A DNA stretch of 64,000 nucleotides from Latrodectus hesperus (taxonomy: Eukaryota > Arthropoda > Arachnida > Araneae > Theridiidae). The position numbers and the translations under genes are program-made. Positions within the stretch are counted from its first letter, which is position 1. Every line of letters starts with the position of its first letter. Below the pieces are notes generated by a model. That model saw only the letters and a program-made list of their open reading frames with translations. It did not search any database and was not told where the DNA came from. Below are positions 8,826 to 22,344 of this stretch, in pieces. The stretch covers positions 620,001 to 684,000 of the forward strand of contig CM075852.1 in the NCBI GenBank assembly GCA_037975125.1, in the 5' to 3' direction.

Positions 8826-10552
8826 TTAAGGGGATGAAACCAATATCATCCTACATAAAAGTTTAGAAAATCTCTAATTAGAAATCATTCAAAATGTACA
8901 TTAGATTTCTGGAATTATTTTCTCTGCCTTATTGAGCAAAGTACATATCAATATTTAAATATTTTCTTTATTTTTCTTATTTCTCTTGCAGAAATCAATT
9001 TTTAATCTGATCTTTAGCTACAAGTTTTCGATTAATTTCCTTTATCATTAAATAAACGTGTATGCATCTAGATATACACAAATTTGGATATTTTCTCCAT
9101 ATTATTTTCATAAATGTTCTTGTACTGCATGAATATATATGGCGACAAATACTCTACATCATAATTAAATCTTACGTAAGACCTAAATAAAGTTTGATTC
9201 ATATCACATTTAATGAAACAACACAATTTGACTTTTTATAGCGTCTTCAATTTTTGAATAAACTAGCCTTGTGAAATCAATTGTATTAATATACAACATT
9301 TAACTTTAAATGGATATAACCTGGTAACTTATAAAAAATATTTCCCAACTATAGAAATTTTCATTGTGTACTAATTTGTGCATCAAGAACAAAATATCTA
9401 TTTAAACATTTGAGTTTACTATTTTGATTATAAAATATAAAAAAGTTGAAATTCTATTAATTTTTAAATTATTTCTTATCTTTAACAAATAATTTAAGCT
9501 GACTTTCTTTTGAGTATCATAATTTAAAATTACATTTTTTAGCAATTTCAAACTTTTACTTCAATATCAAAAATATTTTGATAAATTTATTTGTTTTAAG
9601 ATAGAAGATTATTGTAAGGCTCAATATCAAAAAACTTTCAAATTTTTTTCTATTAAAAATAATTAGAATATTAATTATAAGGTTTTAACTTTACAACCTA
9701 TTAAATGTTAATCAGTGCAAATCAGGTAAAAGGAAATTTTCAAACCATGTGTCTCCGTTAAATATTCAGTATTTTTAATTGAAATATTTTGAACGTGTCC
9801 AAAATTGGCACACATTAAAAGTTTTTCAATTAAAAATACTGAATAATTTGATTATAATCCAGCATGTAATTAAAACTTTTCGAAACCAGTGATTAATTTT
9901 TATTTTTAAAGTTTAATAATCTTTTATATAAATTTTAAACGAAAATAAGAAAAGTTTGCAAATAGAAAAAAACAAACATTTGTTTTACTCATATTAATGA
10001 AATTTTAATATAAGTTTATACAGTTTTTCTCATATCTCAAACTCATCTATATCGAATATTTTACAGTTAAAAACTTAAAACTTATTAAAAGTATGATTAG
10101 CCGTTTCAAAATTTAAATGTGAGAGTAAATGGTATTTCTCAAGAGTGTCAATTAAAGATTTCTGCATTTCAACCCATGATGTTTGGAATACATTATAGGA
10201 TAAATTTCTTTATGATGAAAATAAAAAAAATTTAAAACTTGAAAAATTACTTTTGTAACGAAACTTTTCATGTAAAAAAATATGCTATGAAAATCATCTA
10301 TAAATAGCGCCTTTTAAAATAAAACTACTAAATTAAGACTAAAAGACGAATCAATTCAATTGAAAAAAGTAAAGAAAAATAAGTACAATAAATATAATAT
10401 TTTTACTGCAGTTTTATCTCATTGTCTTTCATATAAAGGATACACGTGATCTTTTATTTTTTTTAAATTCTATTTTGAACAATTCGTGAAAATAGTAACC
10501 AATAGGTTAGAAAAATTTTTAGTATATACAAATATAAATAAATTATCATATA

Positions 10553-10560
<8 letters not shown>
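8826..10560. other. AT-rich noncoding stretch
   Basis: No credible frame, RNA gene or recognisable element. It consists of A/T runs with scattered stop codons in all frames. The only structure noticed is the inverted repeat at 9763-9845. Confidence 0.6.
9763..9845. repeat. Perfect 21 bp inverted repeat with 41 bp loop
   Basis: Arms at 9763-9783 (TATTCAGTATTTTTAATTGAA) and 9825-9845 are exact reverse complements. Flanking sequence shows weaker further pairing. It could be the core of a degraded miniature inverted-repeat element. No target duplication could be assigned. Confidence 0.6.
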
Positions 10561-10792
<232 letters not shown>

Positions 10793-11104
10793 GTATACAA
10801 ATAAAAATAATATAAATAAATTATCATAATTATTTCTAAACATTTTATGAAAATATTAAAATTTTGATTTTGACGTTATTTCAGTTATGAAAAATTGCGA
10901 TTTTTTTCAGGAGTTTAAATTTTTGTATACATTTCTTTTCAGAAAAATATATCAAATTTTTATTTCAACAGAAAATGCTTTCTTTAATAAAATATAGGGT
11001 ACTTGTAAAGATTCAAAAATATTTTGATATATTTGTCTGCATGTAATTATTAAAGAATATATGGTTTTATATATATATATATAGGATGATCGTTATAAAA
11101 GATC

Positions 11105-11425
11105 ACAGTCGTCTGGTTGGTTAGGGCATTCGCTTTCGTCATCAAAAGATAGTGAGTTCAAATCCTGACCCAATCAAAAATCCATCATTTTAGCTAATGA
11201 CGGCTGAACCACGTTAAATATGATTTGGTCGCAATGTCCTCCATGTGAAATGATACCTCTGTGCGTTGGGGATCATATATTATTAATCAAGTATTTGGGG
11301 TTTTTGCTCTCCTTGCTTTTAAGTTACGAAGGCCTACCCACTTTCAAGGCAATGACGGCCTATCGACGGAGGACCTCAATAAATAAGCTGCCTTGTAGTG
11401 CGGAAATAGATAGAATATCCTAGTA
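11105..11425 (+). mobile_element. tRNA-headed SINE-like element
   Basis: A head resembling a tRNA starts near 11105: GGTTGGTTAGGGCATTCGC looks like a Pol III A box region, and GTTCAAATCC (about 11157-11166) fits the B box. A non-tRNA body of about 230 bp follows and ends near AATAGATAGAATATCC. It differs in sequence from the SINE copies at 11463, 27147 and 47208. Only one copy is seen here, so its boundaries are approximate. Confidence 0.6.
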
Positions 11426-11462
11426 GGAACCAAGTCTTAGAATTAAAAAATGCATAGTTATT

Positions 11463-11864
11463 ATATGTTGTGGTTACTTATGATACTTGGACAAGCAAAG
11501 CTCGCTATGCCTTGGCTGTGCGAATTTAAGTCAATAGGGAGCGTCTTTCGTTTTAATTAGGGCACCACAAAAGTGAAAGTACGTCTTTGCTTTTTTTAAA
11601 TCTTCCTATAGATGGCACCACCAGAGGATCCACTCCCTCAATTTTGACATTGATCCGAAGGAGGAAGAAATTTTCTCCCCCTTCGGATCAATAGACCATT
11701 GCACCCATGGTAACTGCTCAATGAACGACCACAGAACTTTCAATTCCATAGATTTAACGAGCACGTATATCGCATGTACTCGGTGGGTCTTTGGCAGCAT
11801 TGGGAATCGAACCCCTCCCTTTCGGATGGAAGGCCCATACCCTAACCACTAGGCTACCACGGCC
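11463..11864 (-). mobile_element. tRNA-derived SINE, family A (complete copy)
   Basis: Reading minus from 11864, the head has TAGCCTAGTGG (11856-11846) and GGTTCGATTCC (11813-11803), matching the Pol III A and B box consensus. The body shares long stretches with copies at 27147-27524 and 47208-48088, such as ACCACCAGAGGATCC and GTATATCGCATGTACTCGG. The 3' end reads GCTTGTCCAAGTATCATAAG. The same tail is present in the plus-strand SINE at 41798-42108, which has a different head. Confidence 0.85.
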
Positions 11865-13400
11865 TTTTTTATTATATAAAAGCCACTGCCATAAATTATG
11901 CAGAATTTTTAATGCATTTGATTTTTAAATTTTATTCACACTGTTCATTATTCTCTGAATACAATTATTAAAGAAAATCAAATAACAGAATACAACCTTT
12001 CTATTAGAATTTTAGATTTTTTATAAGAAATGTGAAGTACAAAAATATACTTTATTTTAAGAAAACTTTTCATAACATTGAATTGCTTTTCAAGTACAGA
12101 AATGTCATTTTCTTTCAAAAAAAAAAATAATAAAAATTTTAAGGTGGACAATGCGATTTTTTTCTGTTCCGATATGATTTTCAATCAAAACGTAAAAAAA
12201 GGAATGCCCTGCCATTAAAAAAATATATCAATTTTTACCTTCTATAAAAGAGACCATCAACGTCCTCTCATTGTCTTTGATATGAGGATACGCAGTAAAA
12301 ATTCTTGGCTAAAATAAAAGTAGCAAAATATGTTCATATTAACCATTAGATGGTCATCAAAAGATGGCGTTATGATGACAGTTTTTCATCATTCATTTAA
12401 TTCACAATACTGTAAAAATAATTTTATAAATAAGAGATTTATATAAATATTTAGTGCTAAACAAAATCATGGCACAAAAATCACTCAGTTAAAATTCAAT
12501 AAATTTAACTTGTTTGAGTCATTAAGATTTGTTTAAGTAAAAAATTACCATTTAAAAGTAAAAATTGGATATATTTTACAAATTTACATTTCTTTATAAA
12601 TTTAAATGCTAACAACGAAAAACACATAAAACAATTTTTTTAATGAATAATAAAAAATTTCGGTATATCATTTTTTTAATAATAATAAAATTAAAATTAA
12701 AAATAATCATGCTTGAAAGTAATTTAATTTTTTAAATAAACTAATGATTTGCTAAAATAAAACACACAAAAAATAAATTTTTGAGAAATAATTTAATTTT
12801 CTTTGTTTTGAAAATAATTTTTTTCTTTGTTAAATTTAATTTCTTAGATTAAAAAACTGCATTAAATAAATTAATATTTTAATCTATAGCAAATTATTTA
12901 TTCCAGTTACAAACGTCAATATCCTTAATTCAAAATATTGGGATCATAAATAATTTGCGTTGAAAAAATGCCATGGTAATAACATTGAAAACTGTGTTAT
13001 TTAAATTTCAACACAAAAACCCTAAAATTATTAACTACCGATTTTAATGTTCTAAATAAATGATACGATTTAACCCATGAATATATTTAAATTTATAAGC
13101 ATAAAATCTAAAGGTCGATTTTGAAACAAAGGATTTTTTTCATGCAAGTGCATAAAGGCTCACTTTTAGTACATCTTTGTAAATTCTTAATGAATTTTCA
13201 GCTAAAAAACTATAGCTTTCATATGGTTATTTTGTCTATCTCTCCCTTAGCCTTCTTATCTTTCTTAAGGGAACCCCTTAAGATTTATATGAGCTTCAGT
13301 CCTGGTGAATTTGTTTTGCTTGTCAATTAATATTCATTTTTTGTACACAGGAGCTAAATATCCCCAAAAGAGCCGTAATGTTAAGTGAATCCTTTACCAT
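11865..13400. other. AT-rich noncoding stretch
   Basis: No frame of interest, no recognisable element and many A/T homopolymers. Confidence 0.55.
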
Positions 13401-13424
13401 TAGAAACATTCAAACCCGATTTGA

Positions 13425-13497
13425 GAATTCGAACCCATGAACTATTGAACCTAAGACCGGAGTGCTAATCATACAGCTGTCATCTCGTCAGGTGAAA
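13425..13497 (-). repeat. tRNA-like sequence, possibly a SINE head
   Basis: On the minus strand the sequence has GCTGTATGATTAGCACTCC, resembling an A box region, and about 40 bases later GGGTTCGAATTC, a good B box. I could not fold a convincing cloverleaf with paired acceptor ends, so a functional tRNA is unlikely. Confidence 0.4.
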
Positions 13498-14310
13498 TCT
13501 AAAATTAATAGCGATTTCCCTAAAAATTGAGGAATAGTAGATGGCACTATAATGTGTGTGTGTATCTGACAAAATATTTATATAAAACCAAGTATATTTG
13601 AAGTTGAAGGAGATCAAGTAACGGAAAAGTAAACAATTTAAAGTTTATTAATGTTCCAAACTTTATATTGCAAAGTATCCTAAAAATTTCCATGTTTAAA
13701 CAGCGACTGAAGGTTTCTATATAAGAATGTAAATTTCCTTTGTTTTCAGCATTGGGCTTTCTTTAATCGTCTGAAATCTCTTCAAATTATATATCTCTAC
13801 TAGCAGAAAACAGCAAAATGTAATTTTCTTTTACCAAATAATTCTAACAGAAGACATTAATTTAAAGTTACGAACCTCTTTCTTTACTTTACATTAATTA
13901 AAGCAAAATGTTTCGAGTTTTTTTACTTTCGTATAAACTCATAGATAAGATTTCACATTCTTCTATCCGCTATGAACAAGGAAAACTATTTTAATTCGTA
14001 TGTTCTCCAAAATGTTTCTTTGTTTTTCAATACAATTCATATAAATCACTTATTTAAAAATTTAAATTATTTAATAATAATGTACATTATACTTTTTTTC
14101 ATCACCTAAACAGAAATATAATAAACTCAGAAAAATTCACTCAATATTATATTTTTCTTAAGTGAGTTCACAAAAGATTCTATTTTATAAATATGGTTAG
14201 AAAGTATTAGGGTACAGATAACAAACAAACGAAAATTCTCCCAATATTTTTTTTAAATGCCCAACGTTAATTTTAAATACGGGGTGTTCATTAGTTATTC
14301 TCGGGCTTTC

Positions 14311-15074
14311 CGTACCTCATAACTTTCGAATAAAAAATATTACGCAAAAAACTGATTACGTATTTGTAAATTACAACTCAAAGAATTTTAAGTGGTGACA
14401 ATGCGATCTTAGCACATTTGCACTCTGGGAAATTATGACGTCATAAATAAAAATGGTGACCGTTTAAGAAAAAGCAATGTGTGTATGGTGGTTTTTTCGA
14501 AACTAAATCAGTCATAACTACTCAACGACGCTTCAGAACCACGTACCAGAAAGATCCTCCTTCGGATAATTCTATCAGTCACTGGTTAACAGAATTTCAG
14601 GAAACTGGTAGCGTTCTACACCGAAAGGGAGCGGAAAGATCAAGCACTTCGCAGGAAAATGTTGATCGCATCCAAGAAACGTTGACTCGCAGTCCACGAA
14701 AACAACGAGACAAGCAGCGGTGCCGACAGATGGTGTGGAAAAGGTGAACCAAACCCATGGCCTCCAAGATCATCGGAATTAACACCGCTGTTCTTCTTTC
14801 TATGAGGGTTTGTGAAGAACACTGTGTACCAGACCCCTGTGTCCTCCCTTGAGGAAGTGAAGCTCAGAGTTGTTACTGCGATTCAAAATGCCACCCCACA
14901 AATGCTGGAGAACACTAGGAGGGAAATCGTCTCGATGTATTACAAGCCACGAGAGGCATGCATGTGCAAATTCATTAATATTTTTTAAATCATTAATAAA
15001 ATTATTTGAGTTGTAATTTACAAATACGTAATGGGTTTTTGTGTATTATCTTGTATTCGAAAATTATGAGGCAT
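14311..15074 (+). mobile_element. Internally deleted DNA transposon with ~70 bp inverted ends
   Basis: The left end (about 14311-14382) and the reverse complement of the right end (about 15008-15074) align over about 70 bp. They share CCTCATAA, TTTCGAATA and an exact block ATTACGTATTTGTAAATTACAACTCAAA, which is perfect at the inner edge. Between them lie the two ends of a transposase gene with the middle missing. Ends this conserved with a dead gene suggest a non-autonomous derivative that was still mobilisable. The outermost bases are uncertain. Confidence 0.75.
14481..14990 (+). pseudogene. Transposase remnant, core deleted
   Basis: The first 75 codons read as an N-terminal helix-turn-helix region: KSVITTQRRFRTTYQKD, DNSISHWLTEFQETGSV and SQENVDRIQETLTRSPRK. 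This is like a group of arthropod Tc1/mariner-superfamily transposases. After a jump, another frame gives FFFLWGFVKNTVYQTPVSSL followed by EEVKLRVVTAIQNATPQML and REIVSMYYKP, the C-terminal end of the same protein type. The catalytic DDE core between them is absent. Confidence 0.75.
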
Positions 15075-15496
15075 GCATCCAACACAGGCGCATGCTAGAA
15101 ATCTAAATTTCAACCCCTATTGCTAGATATCAACAGCAGTGAGTTTTTCAAACTTTAAACATTCCATAACCAATGGCACAGTCCTACCACTAAATCATAA
15201 TTAGTTATTTGCAAAATATTATTGCAACATGTAGTTAAGTATTCTTTATGTAATACGTTTAATAATATGTTTTTCATACTCACCTCCGCTAAAGAAGCGG
15301 CTCAAAAGTTCTCCAAGAAAACATCCCGATATTTGCTTAAAAAAGAAGAAATGTAGCATTTATATCCAGTTTTTCATTAATGCGAAGTGAAAATCTTGAA
15401 CATTCTGTTCCGAAATACTCTTCATACTGCTAAGTAAAGATGGAACTACTTGACTTGATAAAACTATATAAGTCTACTTTACCAATTAATTTTGTA

Positions 15497-16196
15497 TTAG
15501 GTTTTGAAATAAGTTCGTAGCGTTTTTCCAAAGACTTTTATTTAAACAAAAAACAATAATTATATCAATAAGTTAATCAATTATATATTCGTCGTTGCTG
15601 TTTACAACCTCTTCCCACCTCTCGACCCATTTGTTGATGCCATTCCGCCAAGAATCGCCTGGTCTGGTATCAAAAAAATTGTTAAGTCAGTTTTTATGAA
15701 CCTTTTGGTGCATTGGAAAATGCTCGAAAAGAAAGCCACAGTCAACAAGGAGCTCTACATTGCCCAGCTATACCGCGTGAATGAGACTATTCGACTGAAA
15801 AGACCTGATCTACATGGTCAAACCATACTACTTCACGACAACGCCACGCCCCATGTTGCACAAATCGTCAAAGCCGCACTCCAAGAGATCGAATGAGAAG
15901 TCCTCAGCATCCTCCGTATTCTCCGGACCTTGCACCGATCGATTACAATCTTTTCCCCTCCTTGTCAAACCATATGAAGGGCGTTACCTTCGATAACAAA
16001 GAGCTCCTTAAAAACTGGCTCAACAACTTCTTTGTCAGCAGACCAGGCGATTTTTGGCGGAACTCAGCAAATAGGTCGAGAGATGGGAAGAGGTAGTAAA
16101 CAGCAACGGCGAATATATAAATGATTAACTTATTGATATAATTATTGTTTTTTGTTTAAATAAAAGTCTTTGGTAAAAACTTATTCCCCAACCTAA
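15497..16196 (+). mobile_element. Rearranged (fold-back) mariner
   Basis: The element is bounded by TTAGGTT...AACCTAA and by TA on both sides (15495-15496, 16197-16198). The inverted ends are far longer than mariner ends. About 180 bp at the left is the reverse complement of about 170 bp at the right, including CCTCTTCCCA, CTCTCGACC and CGCCTGGTCTG, which belong to the 3' coding end of the transposase. The normal 5' end and N-terminal half were thus replaced by an inverted copy of the 3' end. Confidence 0.8.
15696..16098 (+). pseudogene. mariner transposase, C-terminal half
   Basis: One frame (15696-15896) holds KKATVNKELYIAQLYRVNE and TILLHDNATPHVAQIVKAA with the second catalytic Asp. After a frame change near 15893 the sequence gives HPPYSPDLAPIDYNLF with the third Asp of the DD34D triad, then SNHMKGVTFDNKELLKNWL and FFVSRPGDFWRN. 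A further frameshift breaks the last residues. The N-terminal DNA-binding region and the first Asp are missing. Confidence 0.85.
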
Positions 16197-17670
16197 TACA
16201 TTGTGATAGCTAAAAAATTGAAAATTTATATTTTGAAAAATAAATCAGCAATTATATAAATCAGCAAGAAACTTACAGGTCAATTTTTCACAGCTATTAG
16301 GCAGTAGTCCTGATTTGAATAGAAGCAAACCTAAGTTATATCCATTGATCTTCCATTATATTTAATATTGGTCGGAATCAAAATTTCAAAATACGTGCAT
16401 TTGCTTCATAAACGTAACACGTTCTTTTACTATTAGGTCAAACGGAGTTGTTTTAACAAAATTTAAAAAATAACAATTTCATTGAACTCTTGACTATCAA
16501 TACTATTGTAAATATAGTAAGATATTTACATTCCATCATGTGTGATTTAATAAAATTCGTCTCTTTGCAACATATTTGGAACATTTTAACCTGAAAGACA
16601 CTTAAATGCTTATCAAGAGAAATTAATTGCATAATGAGGCTACTTTTTATTCCTTCATCTGATTTTTTATCATTCTAATGATTAATTATTTTTTTTAATT
16701 TTGATGTTTATACAACCACTATTACAAACACAATTCTTTCCTTTATTAAAGCATCACTGATCGCATAAAACATAAAAAAATTTAGATTTTTATTTATGTA
16801 GTGCAGATTTTTTTTGAAGTAATGTTATGAGAGATTGTAAAAAAAATGCATTTTAATCCTATTTTTATTACAAAGTTGTTTTTAATTTTAATATTTACAT
16901 TAATTTAATCTTTTAATAAACCAAAATGTTAAAACCAATTTTTTTCCCTATTTTTATTTTAAAACCTTCTTTATGCATATTGTGCAAAAATAAAATTTAT
17001 ACCTCCAAAATATAATCTAGCAAAAATAGCTCCTTTTTCAAATAATGCAATAATTATATTAAGCCAAAAGTTATGAACATGAGTAATGCAAACTGAAACA
17101 GCTAAATCCTATATTTTCATAAATTTATCAGACGCATTTATTCTTTTAATATCTCATCCAAAATATACTCATAATGATAGTAAAGACAAGTAAAATGTTA
17201 GTAATAGGTTAAATAACGATCTTAAATCTATATATTTTAATTGGCCGTTTACTGTTAAATCATTTCTAGGGATAATATACTTTTCTGAAAAAACATTATA
17301 CAAATTATTCGTTTTTCAAACAAATAAGAGAAGAAAACAGTAAAACATTTTATAGGACTATGGAAGTTAAGAATGCATCGGAAAAAATAAAGAGTCAATG
17401 CGTAGTACAACGCAAAAAGAAACGTGAATAAAAATGCTTGATAATTTGAATTCTTAAGAATATAAAAATACATTTCAAATGGTTGCAAGCAAATAAGAAT
17501 GAACAAGGTTTACTATAATATGTGATTTCCCCGAATAGTAATAATTCTGAATGTTTATTATTATTATTATTATTATCATTATTATTATTCATGAAATAAG
17601 AGTATAAGACTTTTGGGATTACCATTCCACTTCTGAAGAAATGCAATCTGCAATCTCTTATGTAAAAAGA

Positions 17671-17716
17671 GGACTCGTCAGGAAAACACGTAACAACATG
17701 TTTTCCTGACGAGTCC
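17671..17716. repeat. Perfect 18 bp hairpin followed by a T run
   Basis: GGACTCGTCAGGAAAACA (17671-17688) and its exact reverse complement (17699-17716) are separated by 10 bases. An A-rich run precedes the left arm and seven T's follow the right arm. Its GC content stands out from the surroundings. Confidence 0.85.
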
Positions 17717-18712
17717 TTTTTTTCCTAACTCTCCCTAACAAGAGAATACTACAAACACGTCGGATTGTATTAAATTTTTTCATAGGGTTGTATTTGTATT
17801 TAACTTAAGAAAAAAGAGAAAAAATATATTTAAAAGTGGAAGAGAAAAACAGTTACACCTCTCATTTTTTGATTTATTGGAAATAGGATTAAATGTCATA
17901 TTTTTAGTAATAAAAAAGGCACGCATTGTATCGATTATTTTTCGATTATTATATACCTTTTAAAATCTATAAGTATCGTTTATACAAAATATATGTTGAA
18001 AACTTACTGCATAATATAATCATTAAATAATATATTTTTAATTTATCTTTACCAATATGTCTAACGTAGTCATTTTCATGTAAAGATTTGTACTGCACAC
18101 TGTGCTTAAAATAATGATTCTTAATAAACATCAAAATTAATTTAATTTTTTAGTTGTTATCTTTTCTTTAAATCTGAAAATTGCTTAAAGTTTTGCAGAT
18201 CTAAGCATCTTGTCTTTCATGTTGTATTAAAAAATATATATGAGCTGTGTACCAATTTACTTTAAAAATAGTTTATATTAATTTTTTAAGTGAGTAATAT
18301 TTTATATATAATTTAAATTTACATTTTACTCGTTGCATTTTATACCTACATCTTGGTAGCCTCAATTCAAATTTTTCTTTTAGCAGCTTTCATTAATTAC
18401 TCTCGGTTCTAAGACATTCAATGAATAAATTAAAAATATATTGATACATCAGCTTTACATGTTAATTAAGTTAAAATTAAAAAATCTCAACAGGGATTTT
18501 AGAAACTGAAAAAAGGGGTTTCCTTTAATTACTTAAATTGGTATTTTTTAAATAAATAATGAACTTTGAAGTTTTATATAAAGTGATAATTAATGCAATA
18601 TGAAATTTTAAGTAGAAAATAAAACGTTAAAACTTTCTACCGGAGTAAATTACAACTCTAAATTTCTGCGGAAAATTTGATCAGTTTATTCGTTTACATT
18701 AGGTTTATAAAT

Positions 18713-18998
<286 letters not shown>

Positions 18999-21504
18999 TT
19001 ATTTATTATCTCATTATATCGATTTGTTCTAATAATTACTTGCACATTACACATGTAATTATGATAAGAATGATAGAATGATCATTGCATATATTAAAAC
19101 TATATTATATATCATAGAAATTTATACTGTACTTTTTTACTTTTTATATAGTTATTAATATTGCTTAATGTAATACAACTCTAGAAAAAATATGGTATTT
19201 TTTCATGGAAAATTATCATACCAAGTATCAAATACTGCTTTCTACAAATTCTAACACATCATTCTCCATACTGAACAAAATTCTACAAATTCATCAACTT
19301 TATATTATATTTTTTTATATACAAATTATATTTTTTTAAGTTATTAGAAGGAAACATTTTTATATTTTATATCTTTGTTTTATGAAATTTATGTTTAAGA
19401 TTTGGAATCACACAATTTAAATGTATTTAAAAATTTAACACAAAATTAACTTCTTATTAGAACCATTTTTGGATAATATTACAAGAAATGGATAATCTTG
19501 TTATTGCTATAAATAATTTAGAATACTTCATTAATATTCTTATTTTGGCACTTTGTATTTCAAATTTATAAATCAACATAATATTTTTGAAATAATTTTA
19601 TGTTTCTAAACCTTTTGCATAAATCAGTCATACAATTAGTCCTGATTTCAGATATTCATATTAAACACCAATTTATTTATATTTTGCTGAAATTAAGTTT
19701 ATTTTTAATAACTTTCCAAAATATTAGTTCAAGTATTAAAACACTTCCCGAAAACAGCCGAATAAAAATGGATGCTTTTTAGAATTGTAATAAATTATTA
19801 ATATAAGAAAATATAAATTGCAACAACCGTGAATAAATATATAACAAATAGAAGATATTTTGATTATCTGCATTACTTACTAGTTAATAATGAAAAATGG
19901 CAACCCTATTATGTGGTCTTTCAATTAATATGACAAAACTCCATTAATCTTTCTTATTATTAAAGCTCTTTCTTATTATTACATGGTTATGAATGTGAAT
20001 TTCAGAGCCCAGAATCAATCATGTTAATTGAATGGATACATTAGAATTACTTAGTAATGATTATTGGCTTTTTCAGAAAGATTTATGTGATCATGAAAAA
20101 GTACACTTACTCAAAAAATATTTTGCATATTTATGATATGAGTCAAAATTGAAAAGATAATATTGTTACCCGTTTGAAAAGTAATTTATTAAATAAATTT
20201 TGTTTCGCTGTATGAGTTTAATATTTTTACATTTTCACAGACTACTTAAATTTATAATATAATTTTATAGTTAAAGGTTGATAATAATAATGACAAACTT
20301 AATTAATAAAGATTAAAAATGGAGGAAAAATTAAAAGTATCTTAAATAATAATAACGTTTTAATAAAATATGCACAAAAAATTAAAAAATGGTCTAATAA
20401 AAAATCTCAATTTAAAAATCTTGGATATATTTAATAAAGAATATATTTTATTATCAATATAACAAACATTTTTTTAATAGAATGGTAAATTATTTTATGA
20501 AGAAACATAAAATTTATTTTTCAATTAACACTTATAATTATACATAATAATTATTTAATTATATGAGATTAAATGAATTATTATTTACAATTATGTATGT
20601 AAATATTTATTTTGGTTATAGAATTTTTATTAAACACTCAATTATATATCATATTTTAAAAATTTTCTCGAGAGTAAAATTAAGTTCTCAAAGTTATAAG
20701 ACATCGTTAATTAAGATTATTTGATATGTACTCTATTATGTTAGATAATATTGATTCATTTTTCACGATTTCTAATATCTGCATACATGTATACCTCATG
20801 TGAATGCTTTAAGAGTATTCAAATTTAGTTGTTTGCATCATAAAAATATGATCCTCTGTCTTTGAAAACTCTACATAAAAGTTGATATTCAAATTGCTTG
20901 TGTTTATAATATGTCAACGAAATTTTGACAGATAGGCTCATAAATGCATATTAGCGTAACAATAGTCTTCGGAATAGAAGATCTTAAATTCAAGTCTAAT
21001 TAAATATCGAATGATATATGCCTATTTATTGCCTTATATATATGTAACGTAGTGTTTTCTCCTTTGCAGCACGGAAAAGAAATAATGCCTTCTGCTGCTG
21101 CTATTAGAAATTTTTTTAAAAAAAATATTTATCAGCCTAAAATCTACATTATAACATCTTTGAGCTTTTAGCACATTTTTATGAAATGGAAACTTGGGTA
21201 TTCACAGTTTTCCACTTACCAAATCGCAAAAGGGTAAAATATTCTACTAAACTGGTGTTCAAATTAAAATAAATTTGCATATTTTGTCAAATTTCTTGAA
21301 AAATATTGAATGGAATGGGATACTACTCCTTCGAGTAAAAGATCCAATCATGTACGTCGAATATGTAAGCGTTCATGTATGTGTAGGCGGAAAAAGCAGG
21401 GGAACGGAACAGGCTTTATAAACGCACGTTACAAAACACCTTTTCATTCGCTGGAAAACCTCGCCATATTTCCTGGTATTTTTGTGAAACAATTAGTATA
21501 ATTG

Positions 21505-22113
21505 TGTACCGCGCTTCGGGGTTCGTGTCGATTGATAGTTGAATAAAGCAACCACTTAATTAACTCACACAAGACTTTTATTCATAAAAATTCCACTAGA
21601 TATAAGAAATTCCAGCTATAACAATCACAATTATACAGCTACAATTCGTCAGATACAATAAGAAATAACTTCCAATCACAGGTCCCAAATACCTCAGACA
21701 ATGAACAGCTAGCAGCCACGACTAATCATCTTCACTCACTGACGGTCTTCACAAAACTGCCTGACTTCTATGTCGGGCTGCGGTATTTATACCTGACTTG
21801 GTGGAGATATCGATCAGTTTCGCCAAGGTTCTGAAAGCTTCTAGGCTATCTCGCTAAATATGGTCCTAGAGATTTGGTGATGGAAGTTTCCAAAAGTATC
21901 TATTTCTCGCCAAAGTCGCCAAGAATCTCGCTAAATATCGCCAAGTCACAAAGTTTTCTCGCCAAAACATCGCCAAGTCACCAAATCATTAGAAAACCCG
22001 CTTTTAACATACAACACGTCTAAATACCGCAATTCCGGCCCAAAATGTGAGTATTTTCGATCTGTCTGAGATATTTTAAAACAAATACAATTATTATTTA
22101 TAAATTTGTAACA
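21505..22113 (-). repeat. 3' LTR of element 2
   Basis: 609 bp from TGTACCGCGC to ATTTGTAACA. The last 134 bp match 26901-27034. Short CGCCAAG/TCGCTAAATAT motifs recur several times around 21853-21990. Confidence 0.9.
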
Positions 22114-22132
22114 TTGCCCCCTCTAAAGGACT
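22114..22132 (-). other. Polypurine tract of element 2
   Basis: On the minus strand TCCTTTAGAGGGGGCAA lies immediately before the LTR start TGTTACAAAT. A G-rich purine run abutting the 3' LTR is the classic plus-strand primer site. Confidence 0.85.
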
Positions 22133-22344
22133 GCACATCCCAGGCAATACAATCCCCTGATAGGAGGCCAAATTAAATATAAAAGAATTTACATTATAAG
22201 AGGATACAGAACACATTACATGTACAAACAACTAAAAATACAAATACAAAAAACTAGAAAATATTAAAATTATTTTTACTATTTACAAAGAGATTATGGT
22301 CTACTAATTTTTACTTTACATTACTATAAGGAGATAATCTATCA

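Noticed and set aside
13425..13497. Functional tRNA gene
   Set aside because: A B box is present, but I could not pair acceptor and anticodon stems convincingly.
17671..17716. Hammerhead ribozyme or bacterial-type terminator
   Set aside because: CTGACGAG is present, but the matching GAAAC segment and closing stems are not found, and intrinsic terminators of this kind are not expected in animal chromosomes. Kept only as an unexplained hairpin.
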